The notes: a model not told the origin generated them from the sequence alone. A stretch of 52,865 bases of DNA from Flavobacteriales bacterium (GCA_013214205.1 JABSPQ010000256.1:1-52865); one strand, 5' to 3'; shown: positions 1 to 8,483, counted from the stretch's first letter. Numbers and translations: made by a program.

Positions 1-143
1 AGCTTCTTTTTTAGATTATTCTCTTTTCGTTGAGCTGATTTTAACTCTAAAAAACTCTCTTTTATTATAATTTCAAACACCTTTCCCATACCATAAATTT
101 ACACAAAATATAATGCCTTATGAAATTAAATTGGTATAAAAGT

Positions 144-915
144 TCATTCACCAGCACCAAGTCCTGCAAAATCAAGTCCATCCGTAGAACTAAGAACAGT
201 AGGAGGTATAGATACTTCATATTGTGTATTCGAATCTAATGGATAAGAGTGAGGGATAGTTACTGTGGTTCCGTCTATTATTAAATTCTCAGCAGCAACA
301 TATTCCATTGTCACAGACTTAAGGTTGGTAATAGTAACCCCTCCTGTACCGGCAACGATGTTGAGGTTAAATTCTGCTTACTTCTGTAGCCATATCTACA
401 GGAGTAAGAGTGTTGCTTAAACCAGTAATGCTAGCCCAGAAAAACATATCGTTCATAGAAGCACCAGCTCCCCAAAGGGCTCCTCCCGGATAATAATCGA
501 TGCCAGTGTATATTTCGTATTCAAAAGTAGGAGCTCCTGAAACAGCATAAAATATGGCAGTATAAACCTGACCAGCGACTAACTGAATGTCTAATGAATT
601 TAAATCCCATGTTTTGTTACCTTCAGTAAAAAATATAGTAGGACCATCTTCTAGTATAGATCCGCCATTCCCAACACCTTGATGAATCCTGACCATTGCA
701 TTAGCAGCAGTAGTATTAGTGGCAGTTGCTGTAACGGTAGATAATCTACCATTTCCGAACGCAGTAAATGATTGTCCAATATTTATCCCATAACTGACTC
801 CTCCATTGCCGTTTACACTGGTTGAAATAGAACAACTCTGACTATATGATGAGCTAAAAGAGACTGATAAAATTATGCTTAACGCAATCGCAAAAATTTG
901 TATGTGATTCTTTAT
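144..915 (-). pseudogene. secreted protein of unknown function, frameshifted and without a normal start codon
   Basis: Two minus-strand reading frames join into one protein if a single base is removed near 376-381. The first runs from about 984 to a TAA at 367-369; the second continues (beginning E-F-N-L-N-I-V-A-G) to a TGA at 144-146. Joined, the product is about 256 residues. It starts with a good signal peptide (lysine and asparagine, a hydrophobic stretch, then Ser-Tyr-Ser-Gln-Ser), followed by a beta-rich, Gly/Thr/Asn-rich body containing G-Q-S-F-T-A and I-H-Q-G, like exported Bacteroidota adhesin-type domains. No ATG, GTG or TTG exists in frame upstream of the signal peptide. The best position is an ATA at 913-915, which would give a normal Met-Lys-Asn start if it were ATG. 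Either it is a decaying gene or the sequence has errors here. No sorting domain is visible at the C-terminus. Function unknown. Confidence 0.5.
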
Positions 916-1040
916 TACTTTGTTTAATAAGTTTAAGTAAAAGTAACTCAGTTGCTTACTTGAGCAAGAAGAAATGTTGTAAAATTAATTAGGTGCCGAA
1001 GTGGCTTTAAAATAAGTGGGCAAAGTAAGATTGTTGCGGC

Positions 1041-1449
1041 TTACAGGTTGAAAATTTTCTTAGTGATAACGATGTCCTCATAAGTTAGCGAAACGATGTA
1101 GATGCCCACCGGTAAATCGTTGGTTGTAACGAGCAGTTCTGAATCCATTAAAGTCATCATACTGCTTTCTGCAACTACTTTTCCATTAAGATCAAGCACA
1201 TTAACTTTAAAATGAATGCCTTCCCATTCCGATTTAATATAAATGCTGTTAGAAAAAGGCGAAGAAGGTATGTTGAGCAGGTCAGACCCATCATATCCGC
1301 TTAATTCTCTCTGCTCAATATTTTGAATATTGTTGTTTGGGTTTCCCCCAAATAACGTATGAACTACACAGGGCAGAAGTAAAAAACAATGTTGTTACTA
1401 TTACCCTTACAAATTTCCACAATTTACTTTTTGGTTCTCCTTTAATCAT
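1041..1449 (-). pseudogene. signal peptide plus T9SS type A sorting domain miniprotein, frameshifted at a T6 run
   Basis: An ATG at 1447-1449 opens a frame with a basic N-terminus and a hydrophobic signal segment, but it stops at once after a T6 run (A6 on the plus strand, 1381-1386). Removing one T restores a 135-residue frame ending in TAA at 1041-1043. The restored product is a signal peptide of about 36 residues, a short Asn-rich linker, then a Por-secretion-tail domain from about residue 55 to the end. Typical features are a short P-S-S-P-F segment, V-L-D-L-N-G-K-V-V, L-P-V-G-I-Y-I-V and the basic end I-T-K-K-I-F-N-L. Type A sorting domains are normally about 70-80 residues at the end of long proteins, so almost no passenger is left. 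It may be a remnant of a larger gene, a sequencing error in the homopolymer, or a phase-variable switch. Confidence 0.55.
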
Positions 1450-1622
1450 CCTTTCTCAATTTACTGTTTATCACATGGTTATTGTGATCTATACGCTATA
1501 TTACTTATTGTAAATGGATGAGAAAGTAATTATTCGATGGAGATATTTAAGAAATCAATGAGCGGTAATATATTGGGGTTAAAAAATTAGGGAATACGTA
1601 AAATTCTGTAATTCAGCATGGT

Positions 1623-2543
1623 TTATTCGTAGCCAGCAACTACACCTTCTTTAAATATAAGTACTACATGATCGTACACCCATTGTACACCATGAACGGC
1701 ATTGTATATTTTGTGCGGTTTGCCTAGCGACATCTCCACCATTCTTTCTGACATGCCTATTTCTGTTTCTAATTTCATTACAGTGTCCCAATACTTTCCC
1801 ATTTCGTTTTCGTATAGCGTTGCCGATGCCTTATCCCAAACCAAAGTATAATGCGGGTTTTTTTGTTGAGCAATCACATCACCCTTCTCGTTTTCATAAA
1901 TCATTACCATGTCGAGCTTGTTAACGTCTAAAGCAAAATCAATGCACTTCCAGGTTTCGCCATTAACAAATTCAACAGGCTTGTGAGTATTGTAATTCTT
2001 CACATCAATAAACCCCCTCAAAACATAATCCTTGCCAACCAATAATTGCCGGCTTTTTTGCCAATAACCATTCATTACAAAAAGCCAATTGTGCTCGTAG
2101 CCATCGTATTCGTAATAAAATTCTTCGTTTGTATCGGTTCGTCTCAATTTTAAATAATAAGTTCTTTCGGGATCAAGCTTATAATCGCGCATCTTTAAAT
2201 TCATGCCTTTTCCAGTTACAACCTTCATTACTTCAAAAAGTTTGCCTTGTAAGGAATCATACCTCGAAACCGATGTGCCCACTTGGCAACATTTATAAAT
2301 ATTGGTTTCTTTGTCCTTCTTTTTGGCTTCATAATCCAGATAAAAGCCTTGGTAACCAGTTTTTTTGAGCTTTCGAGGCTTGGGTTTTAAATATAATTCC
2401 TGACCGATGTAGAGTTTTAAGTCGCCTTCTAAATAATTTTCTAGGCTGTCGTAAGGTGCTGTTCTCTTTGCATGTTGCGCTGCCAAATTAAAACTGATTG
2501 CAGTTGAAATAAGGACTGTGACAAGGAATATTCGGTTTATCAT
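1623..2543 (-). CDS. exported protein of unknown function
   Basis: I do not recognise a family. The 306-residue protein begins with a clear signal peptide (M-I-N-R-I-F-L-V then a hydrophobic core and Ala-Ala-Gln), which is why I place the start at the ATG at 2541-2543 and not 17 codons further upstream. The mature part is hydrophilic, rich in Lys, Tyr and Asp, with several Tyr-Xaa-Leu-Lys strands suggesting a beta-rich periplasmic or outer-membrane-associated protein. The last 50 residues (M-V-E-M-S-L-G-K-P-H, then V-Q-W-V-Y and a final V-V-A-G-Y) resemble the SmpA/OmlA-like pattern of small lipoproteins, but this is weak. No lipobox is present. It is transcribed away from the symporter gene at 2719. 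Confidence 0.75.
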   Translation of the reverse strand: MINRIFLVTVLISTAISFNLAAQHAKRTAPYDSLENYLEGDLKLYIGQELYLKPKPRKLKKTGYQGFYLDYEAKKKDKETNIYKCCQVGTSVSRYDSLQGKLFEVMKVVTGKGMNLKMRDYKLDPERTYYLKLRRTDTNEEFYYEYDGYEHNWLFVMNGYWQKSRQLLVGKDYVLRGFIDVKNYNTHKPVEFVNGETWKCIDFALDVNKLDMVMIYENEKGDVIAQQKNPHYTLVWDKASATLYENEMGKYWDTVMKLETEIGMSERMVEMSLGKPHKIYNAVHGVQWVYDHVVLIFKEGVVAGYE

Positions 2544-2684
2544 ATATTGAATTATGTAAAAAGTTAAATTAAGACATCTGCTCACCTTTATCATAAATAA
2601 AGCCAGATATTTTATTTTGAATGAATAGAAAATAATTCTCCAATTCGTTCAACGTAAGATAGTGTGTAAGAGTTGAGAATTAAA

Positions 2685-2692
2685 TACTTTTG
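2685..2692 (+). promoter_or_regulatory. candidate -7 box of the symporter gene
   Basis: TACTTTTG matches the Bacteroidota -7 consensus TAnnTTTG and lies 26 bases before the ATG of the symporter. No good -33 TTG is found at the usual distance; only GTG is near it. The match is suggestive only. Confidence 0.3.
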
Positions 2693-2718
2693 TCTTTCCA
2701 AACAAAACCCAATAAATC

Positions 2719-4347
2719 ATGGAAATAGTTACAATACTAACTTTTATTGCATTCCTAACCATATTTGCAGTAATTGGATTATCGTCGGTTGTTAAGAAGA
2801 AGAAAACAACAGAAGATTATTTATTGGCAGGGCAAGATGTAAAACCGTGGCTAGTGGCATTGGCTGCTGTTGCTACCTGTAACAGTGGTTTTATGTTTAT
2901 CGGAATGATTGGCATTACCTACAAGGTAGGTTTGGCTTCTATATGGATTGCAATAGGTTGGGTATTTGGCGATTTTGTTGCATCGGTACTTTCGTTGGGT
3001 AAAATCAGAAAATTTGCCGACAATAAAGAAATTCAAACATTTAGTTCCCTTCTATCTTATCGTGGTGGCAAACCATTAAAAGCGGTAAGGTTGGTATCAG
3101 GGATGTTAACTGTAATATTATTAAGTATATACGCAGCGGCGCAATTTAAATCGGGCGGTGTAGCTTTAAATGTAACATTCAACTTAGACATCTGGATTGG
3201 TATTGTAGTAGGTGCCGTATTGGTAGTTGGCTACTGTTTTGCTGGTGGAATTAGAGCAACAATTTGGAGTAACGCAGCGCAATCAATTGTAATGATTATT
3301 GTAATGGCTTTACTGGTAGGCTACGGGATTTCAGAAGTTGGTGGTTGGGGAGCCGCAATGGACAAATTTGCAGTTGTAATTCCTACTGGAGGCGATGCAC
3401 CAACGTATTTGGATTGGTTCCAGGATACTGATTCATATTGGGGGTATGCACCTGTTTTATTTGTATTAGGTTGGATTTTTACTGGTTTCGGTACTGTTGG
3501 TCAACCTCATATTATGGTGGGTTATATGACTATGGACAATGGCGATAATATTGGGAAAGTAAGGGCTTACTACTATTCTTGGTATTCAGCATTTTATGCA
3601 ATGGCAATTCTTGTGGGCATGTTAGCCCGAATAATATTGGTTGATGATGGAACTGGCTCATTCAATCCCGAAGATGCTTTACCAGCCATGGCGATGGAGC
3701 TTTTCCCTCCGTTTTTAGTTGGTGTAATGCTCGCAGGAATCTTTGCAGCAACCATTTCAACAGCAGATTCATTGGTTATTAGCTGTACGGGGGCAATTAC
3801 AAACGACATTTATCCCAAATGGAAGTTTAACTACTTAGCAAGTAAAATAACCACCATTGTGGTAACGATTTTTGGAATATTGGTTGCTTTATATGCAGCT
3901 TATCAAGAACCGATTATCGAATATGTTATGAGTCTCCCAGACGATCATGAAAAAATAAATACGATAGATGTTTTCGATTTAGTATACTATGCGTGGGCTC
4001 TACTTGGTACAGGATTTGGCCCATTGTTAACGTTGGTTTTATTAGGTAAAAAGCCAGACGAACGTACGTCTGTTGCAATGATTTTAATGGGAGCTGGTTG
4101 TACGGTTGCACTTGCTATGTTAGGTATGCCCGAACCAGAATACTTTATACCTGGGTTGTCGGTTGGATTTATGATCTATTTTATGGGAGTAAGAACGGCT
4201 ACGGCAGTTATTGGTGTTGGGTTTCTTGCAGCATATCTATTCGTGGATGCATCTTTTCCAAGATTCTTTGCTCCTGTTGTATCAGTTGTAACTTGTTGCA
4301 TTCTTGCAGTAGATTACTGGTTATTGAAATCAAATAAAGAAGCATAA
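2719..4347 (+). CDS. sodium:solute symporter (SSS family, PutP-like)
   Basis: This 542-residue polytopic membrane protein has about 13 hydrophobic segments, the normal size for the SSS family. Family signatures visible are the N-terminal T-T-E-D-Y-L-L-A-G segment, F-G-T-V-G-Q-P-H-I near residue 260 (the PutP-type G-x-x-G-Q-P-H motif), and A-T-I-S-T-A-D-S-L-V-I near residue 350, which in characterised SSS proteins includes serine/threonine ligands of a sodium site. It should couple sodium entry across the inner membrane to uptake of a small solute such as proline, pantothenate or another organic acid. The substrate cannot be told from sequence. The gene stands alone, with a candidate -7 box upstream. 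Confidence 0.9.
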   Translation: MEIVTILTFIAFLTIFAVIGLSSVVKKKKTTEDYLLAGQDVKPWLVALAAVATCNSGFMFIGMIGITYKVGLASIWIAIGWVFGDFVASVLSLGKIRKFADNKEIQTFSSLLSYRGGKPLKAVRLVSGMLTVILLSIYAAAQFKSGGVALNVTFNLDIWIGIVVGAVLVVGYCFAGGIRATIWSNAAQSIVMIIVMALLVGYGISEVGGWGAAMDKFAVVIPTGGDAPTYLDWFQDTDSYWGYAPVLFVLGWIFTGFGTVGQPHIMVGYMTMDNGDNIGKVRAYYYSWYSAFYAMAILVGMLARIILVDDGTGSFNPEDALPAMAMELFPPFLVGVMLAGIFAATISTADSLVISCTGAITNDIYPKWKFNYLASKITTIVVTIFGILVALYAAYQEPIIEYVMSLPDDHEKINTIDVFDLVYYAWALLGTGFGPLLTLVLLGKKPDERTSVAMILMGAGCTVALAMLGMPEPEYFIPGLSVGFMIYFMGVRTATAVIGVGFLAAYLFVDASFPRFFAPVVSVVTCCILAVDYWLLKSNKEA

Positions 4348-4400
4348 ATAGTCTGTAAATCAACGCTTTTTAAATAATTTAAAAAAACTTCGTATTAAAC

Positions 4401-4408
4401 TAGGGGTA
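4401..4408 (+). promoter_or_regulatory. TAGGGGTA octamer upstream of the sigma factor gene
   Basis: The octamer TAGGGGTA occurs here, about 100 bases before the sigma gene, and again at 5140-5147 just before the anti-sigma gene. On reading the window I found no other copy. It may be a promoter element read by this sigma factor (autoregulation). This is inference from position and repetition only. Confidence 0.35.
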
Positions 4409-4508
4409 CCTTCTTTTTATATTGTTTATCTATCAAACAACAATTAAAAAGCATTTCATTATTAATTATACGCGGTAAGATGAGTTCATCTAACCTTTAA
4501 AATTAAAT

Positions 4509-5123
4509 TTGAACAAAGAAAACACCAAAAGGAAATTCGACAGTAATTTGGACATTCCACCACTTTCATCAAATAACACGGTAAAGGATCTGCATAGTGA
4601 TGATGTGATTCTAGGAATGCTCAAAAATGGCAATGAGAGAGCCATGGATATCCTGTACAATAAATACTATACCTTTTTATGCATTACTGCCAAGCGAGTA
4701 GTTAGTAATGCTTTTGTTGCAGAAGATGTTGTACAGGATGTTTACGCCAAACTTTGGGTGAAAAGAATGCAGTTGAGCGACGAAGTGTTTTTTCTGCCTT
4801 ATTTAAAACGATCGGTAATCAACGCTTCCATTAATGCTTTAAAAAAGAAAAAGAAGGATTTGGTGCCGCTCGAACATGCCGATAAGCACATTAAAACAGA
4901 TCACGATAAATTGGTTTTACAGGAATTGCAAGATAAAATTGATGAGGTAATAAATGAAATGCCCGAAAAGTGCAGGGCAGTATTTGTGCTAAGTCGTTTT
5001 GAAGAATTGAAATACAAGGAGATTGCCGAACAGCTAGGTATCTCCATTAAAACAGTTGAAAACCACATGAGCAAAGCACTGAAAATTATACGTGTCGGCT
5101 TAGCCGATTACGTTAAAAGTTAA
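4509..5123 (+). CDS. ECF-type RNA polymerase sigma factor (TIGR02985-like)
   Basis: The 204-residue protein has sigma region 2 at about residues 40-105 (I-L-Y-N-K-Y-Y, then A-E-D-V-V-Q-D-V-Y-A-K-L-W) and region 4 at about 150-195 (V-F-V-L-S-R-F-E, then I-S-I-K-T-V-E-N-H helix-turn-helix). This is the layout of the Bacteroidota expansion of ECF sigma factors, usually paired with FecR-like anti-sigma proteins. The start used is a TTG at 4509; the first in-frame ATG at 4617 would cut into region 2, so a start upstream of it is needed. The N-terminal extension of about 35 residues is Asn/Lys/Ser-rich. The anti-sigma gene follows 60 bases downstream. No SusC/SusD pair is nearby, so the target genes are not obvious. 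Confidence 0.88.
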   Translation: MNKENTKRKFDSNLDIPPLSSNNTVKDLHSDDVILGMLKNGNERAMDILYNKYYTFLCITAKRVVSNAFVAEDVVQDVYAKLWVKRMQLSDEVFFLPYLKRSVINASINALKKKKKDLVPLEHADKHIKTDHDKLVLQELQDKIDEVINEMPEKCRAVFVLSRFEELKYKEIAEQLGISIKTVENHMSKALKIIRVGLADYVKS

Positions 5124-5139
5124 TTAAATGAAGAATAAA

Positions 5140-5147
5140 TAGGGGTA
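5140..5147 (+). promoter_or_regulatory. second TAGGGGTA octamer, between sigma and anti-sigma genes
   Basis: This is an exact copy of the octamer at 4401-4408. It lies 37 bases before the ATG of the anti-sigma gene, inside the short sigma/anti-sigma intergenic gap. It could be an internal promoter element or a translation or RNA-structure element; the sequence alone does not decide. Confidence 0.35.
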
Positions 5148-5183
5148 GGGTCAAATGCCACTGTTAGTATAAATAGATGCGAT

Positions 5184-6848
5184 ATGGATAAAACAAACCA
5201 TGAAATACTAATACATAAGTTCCTTTCGGGAAACTTATCGCCTGAGGAAGATTTGCAGTTTTCCGATTGGTTAGCCCAAGATCCAGGTAATCTTGAGACA
5301 TTTAATCAGTTTGAATCTGTTTGGGAAACGAGTGCCGCTTATCAGCAAGGTTTTACACCGAGCAATGGTGGTATGGACGCGATTAAAAAGAAAATAGATC
5401 AATTAGAAGTGCCTTCAACTGATGTGGTAAAACCTGCTGTAAAAACCATTGGGTACAAGTTGGCTTTAGCCGCCGCCGCTATTGTGGGAGTTGGCTATTT
5501 TGCATTTAATTCAAAAGAAATTAAAAAGCGTGTTAATGCCCAGCCAGTAGAAATTGTAGAAGAAAAGATTATCGAATTACCTCAGGAAACCTTGGACGAG
5601 AAACCTGCTGTAAACGAAATGGTTTATGCATACGACAGCAAGCCCGAGATAACGGAAACTGCGCAAAAGAAGTTTTTTGATGTCGCAACAAAGGAACCTC
5701 AATTGTTTAAAGTAGACCCTAATAAAGAGATTGTTGTAAAATGTAAAGAAGGTACGATACTTACATTTGAGCCTAATTCTTTTGAAGATGAAAATGGCTT
5801 TATGGCTACAGACGAAATAGAATTGAGGGTAACCGAATATTATGAGTACAGCGATATGATTGCTGCAAACTTGTCTACCACAGCCGATGGGCAACTGCTT
5901 GAATCTGGAGGAATGATTTACACCGAAGCGTTTCTTAATGGCGAAAAATTGGTATTGGCGGATGAGAAAGAAATGGAAATTCGATTTAAAGGTAAAGGGC
6001 ACACCGATAAAGAGTTATACGATGGTGAAATTGACCAGGCAGGTAGAATGAATTGGACGTTAGATGAAGCGGCAAGACATCAAAATATTAATGTTGAGTT
6101 AATTGGAGGTAAGTACGCAGTGTCTACAAGGGTACATATGTTTTTTGCTCGGAATTATAAATTATCTAGAAGGGAAAAGATTGCATTAAAAGGAGTTAAA
6201 TGGAAACATCAGATATCAATTGACGATAAGGGTGAAAAAATGGGTTCGCTTAATATGTATGCGAGTACCGACCTTGATGCCGACCTGAAAATTTCGTGTG
6301 AAGACGCTTTCTTTACGGCTATGGAGGATTTTAAGCAAGAAATTTCGGATGTTAAATACCCAATGATTGCTGCCAAGTTTATGTTTGAAGCAACTGCTGG
6401 TAAGGCGAAAATGCATACCGAATATGATGCTGGCAACAATTATGGTTTTACTTACACTACACCGTATTCTAAACCCAAAATGGGCTGGTCTAATTTAGAT
6501 GCCTTGTTTTCTCGAAAGGATGTACCACGAATTAATATAGCTGTTCCGTTAGCAGCAGGAGATGATTCGGAGTACGAACTGATATTTGGTGATTGCAGAT
6601 CGATTTTAAAAGGCAAACGCACCAAAAACGGTTATTACATTTTTGAGAATGTTCCTAAAAATCAAAACATTGTATTAATGGCGAAAAGGGCAGGGGCTTC
6701 GGGAACAGAAATGGCTTATTGCAAAACGGTTAGTACTCGTAAAATGAATACGAAGGTGGAAGGGTTTAAGTCTTTTAATGACACTGCGATAAGAGAAATG
6801 TTAGCAGATTTAGGTTTTGCTACATCAGAAACTAATACACTGAACTAA
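5184..6848 (+). CDS. membrane anti-sigma factor with a ZU5-like, non-FecR ectodomain
   Basis: Residues 1-60 resemble the cytoplasmic N-terminal segment of FecR-type anti-sigma factors (L-I-H-K-F-L-S-G-N-L-S-P-E-E, F-S-D-W-L-A). A single transmembrane helix lies at about 90-109 after a basic flank. The outside part is about 440 residues. Instead of an evident FecR domain it has, at about 172-290, a block like the ZU5-like domains of Bacteroidota surface proteins (G-T-I-L-T-F-E-P-N-S-F, then D-E-I-E-L-R-V-T-E-Y-Y, then L-L-E-S-G-G-M-I-Y-T-E-A). The rest is beta-rich and of unknown type. Its position 60 bases after the ECF sigma gene supports an anti-sigma role at the inner membrane. At 554 residues it is longer than ordinary FecR proteins (about 300-400). 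Its 3' end overlaps the opposite-strand lipoprotein gene by 17 bases. Confidence 0.75.
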   Translation: MDKTNHEILIHKFLSGNLSPEEDLQFSDWLAQDPGNLETFNQFESVWETSAAYQQGFTPSNGGMDAIKKKIDQLEVPSTDVVKPAVKTIGYKLALAAAAIVGVGYFAFNSKEIKKRVNAQPVEIVEEKIIELPQETLDEKPAVNEMVYAYDSKPEITETAQKKFFDVATKEPQLFKVDPNKEIVVKCKEGTILTFEPNSFEDENGFMATDEIELRVTEYYEYSDMIAANLSTTADGQLLESGGMIYTEAFLNGEKLVLADEKEMEIRFKGKGHTDKELYDGEIDQAGRMNWTLDEAARHQNINVELIGGKYAVSTRVHMFFARNYKLSRREKIALKGVKWKHQISIDDKGEKMGSLNMYASTDLDADLKISCEDAFFTAMEDFKQEISDVKYPMIAAKFMFEATAGKAKMHTEYDAGNNYGFTYTTPYSKPKMGWSNLDALFSRKDVPRINIAVPLAAGDDSEYELIFGDCRSILKGKRTKNGYYIFENVPKNQNIVLMAKRAGASGTEMAYCKTVSTRKMNTKVEGFKSFNDTAIREMLADLGFATSETNTLN

Positions 6849-7452
6849 GGGTGTCGTCCTGCAAAACAAGTTCTAGCGAATCGCCCATATATTCTATCTC
6901 AACTTTAATGGAATCAGATTTAACATCTGAAAGTACATTAGTAATGTACCATCTATCGTTATTATAAGCCAACATAAAACTATTGATCCCTATTTCTGTA
7001 CCAGCGTCACCTTGGTTGTCGTCCCATACGGATTCGTAAGTTTGAAACGCCATCGCCATGTTGCCAAATTTCTCGATGCTAATAGATAATTGGTTTTCTT
7101 CTAAATCTGTATTATCGTACCAACCACCATTTTGCTCTATATAATCTTCTAAGGAATTTTGATCGACATCCGCCTCTTCTACACTCCCTGCTTGAGTAAA
7201 TTGTACATTTGGTAAACACAGGTATCTAAATTTATTCCAATTTCGTGGCGATCCTGCACTGCCAGACAACACATCTAAGTAGGCATGGCAAATTGTTTCT
7301 ATGGATTTTACATCTTCTCTGTAGGGACTGTTATCCATTTTTTTCGCAACGTTGGTGGCGCTAATAGTTGTTTCTTCAGGTTTAACATCCGAACTGCCTC
7401 CGCATGCGGAAAGTAGGGTCAACAACGATATGAATAAAACAGATTTTTTCAT
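6832..7452 (-). CDS. NTF2-like lipoprotein
   Basis: The 206-residue protein starts with a lipoprotein signal (L-L-S-A-C, lipid-attached Cys at residue 17). The mature part has the pattern of the NTF2/SnoaL-like fold: an initial helix (I-E-T-I-C-H-A-Y-L-D-V-L-S-G), W-N-K-F-R-Y-L-C, then strands with F-G-N-M-A-M-A-F-Q-T-Y-E-S-V-W and a final W-Y-I-T-N-V. The gene just upstream (7454-7972) encodes a clear paralogue with the same landmarks, so this is a tandem duplication. Only one base separates the two genes, which implies cotranscription. NTF2-like proteins are often ligand-binding or scaffolding and many have no catalysis; the function here is unknown. Its 3' end overlaps the anti-sigma gene. 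Confidence 0.8.
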   Translation of the reverse strand: MKKSVLFISLLTLLSACGGSSDVKPEETTISATNVAKKMDNSPYREDVKSIETICHAYLDVLSGSAGSPRNWNKFRYLCLPNVQFTQAGSVEEADVDQNSLEDYIEQNGGWYDNTDLEENQLSISIEKFGNMAMAFQTYESVWDDNQGDAGTEIGINSFMLAYNNDRWYITNVLSDVKSDSIKVEIEYMGDSLELVLQDDTLSSVY

Positions 7453-7453
7453 C

Positions 7454-7972
7454 TCAATTAGTGAATTTTACATCAATAATTTTATCCTCTGTTTCACCAT
7501 CCCAAATCATGTTCACTATCCACCATCTCCCTTGATTAAAAACCAATTGAAATCCATGTAGGCCTCTCGAAGATCCAGTGTCTTTGTCTGCTGGTGTATT
7601 CCATTCGCATTCCCACGATTGAACAACTGAAGCAATATTGCCAAATTGATGGATGGTATATTTTAATGCCCATTCTTTAAAGTCAGATTTATCGTACCAT
7701 GGCTTGCTATGCTCCATAAAATCTGATAGGCTAGAAACAACGATTTCATCTTCCTCTTCAAAAGAAACATCGAGCTGTTGGGCTGTGGAAAGAAATAAAT
7801 TTTCGAATCGTTTCCAATCTTTTGTTTCGCTTGCCTTCCCTGAATAGGAAGCAATCATGGCTTCACATATTTTTTCGATAGACGACACATCATCTTTGTA
7901 GAGGCTATCTAAATTGACGGCCTTAACTTGGGTGGTGAGAATTAACGCAAGAAATAAAAGCGCTCCCTTCAT
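7454..7972 (-). CDS. NTF2-like exported protein, paralogue of its neighbour
   Basis: The 172-residue protein has a cleavable signal peptide (hydrophobic core, then V-K-A) but no lipobox, so it is expected to be soluble in the periplasm. The mature part parallels the adjacent lipoprotein: D-D-V-S-S-I-E-K-I-C-E-A-M-I-A-S-Y-S-G, W-K-R-F-E-N-L-F, H-Q-F-G-N-I-A-S-V-V-Q-S-W-E, and Q-G-R-W-W-I-V-N-M-I-W. This supports an NTF2/SnoaL-like fold. The pair looks like a two-gene operon read from right to left, with this gene first. Role unknown. Confidence 0.8.
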   Translation of the reverse strand: MKGALLFLALILTTQVKAVNLDSLYKDDVSSIEKICEAMIASYSGKASETKDWKRFENLFLSTAQQLDVSFEEEDEIVVSSLSDFMEHSKPWYDKSDFKEWALKYTIHQFGNIASVVQSWECEWNTPADKDTGSSRGLHGFQLVFNQGRWWIVNMIWDGETEDKIIDVKFTN

Positions 7973-8057
7973 TGCTGAGTATTAATCTTTTGATTACCGT
8001 AAATATAAAAGAAAAAGGCATGAATGAATGTTCAAAATTTGGTTAATTCCTACGAAT

Positions 8058-8483
8058 TCAACTGTTAGTGTGGTTTTCGACAAAGGAATTGAAGAATTCT
8101 TTATCTTTTTTATGCGTTAAATAAGTAGATACTTCTAACAGGTTAACCCATCTTGCTTCAGGATTATCTGGATCGGATGGGCATAAATCGATTTCCGTTG
8201 TGGTAAATTGATAGATGTGAATGGTTTTAATTTCCGTTAGATTCGGATTGCCGTTCACCTCAAGCCTTGGACGTATATAGCTGCCAATTTTCTTGATCAA
8301 CTTAAGTGTTTTGATTCCGGTTTCCTCCAAAATTTCTCGATGGGCCGCTGTTATCAAATCTTCGCCTTCTTCTACATGCCCTTTTGGCAACGACCAAGTT
8401 GTGCCATGTTGACTTACAATAGCAACTTTGCCGTCGACATTAAAAATTATTCCTCCTGCGCTTTCGGTGTAAATGGTGCTCAT
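8058..8483 (-). CDS. Nudix hydrolase
   Basis: The 141-residue protein carries a complete Nudix box at about residues 35-57: G-H-V-E-E-G-E at the start and R-E-I-L-E-E-T-G-I at the end, matching the G-x5-E-x7-R-E-U-x-E-E-x-G-U consensus whose glutamates bind the metal. The family hydrolyses nucleoside diphosphates linked to another moiety. The substrate (oxidised nucleotide, Ap4A, NADH and so on) is not evident, though the S-L-P-K-G-H-V context is common in diadenosine-polyphosphate hydrolase-like members. The ATG overlaps the stop codon of the DUF5916 gene (ATGA), so translation is probably coupled. Confidence 0.9.
   Translation of the reverse strand: MSTIYTESAGGIIFNVDGKVAIVSQHGTTWSLPKGHVEEGEDLITAAHREILEETGIKTLKLIKKIGSYIRPRLEVNGNPNLTEIKTIHIYQFTTTEIDLCPSDPDNPEARWVNLLEVSTYLTHKKDKEFFNSFVENHTNS

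Noticed and set aside
3594-3809. Minus-strand open frame inside the symporter gene
   Set aside because: It is a shadow of the well-supported membrane protein; it has no independent motif.
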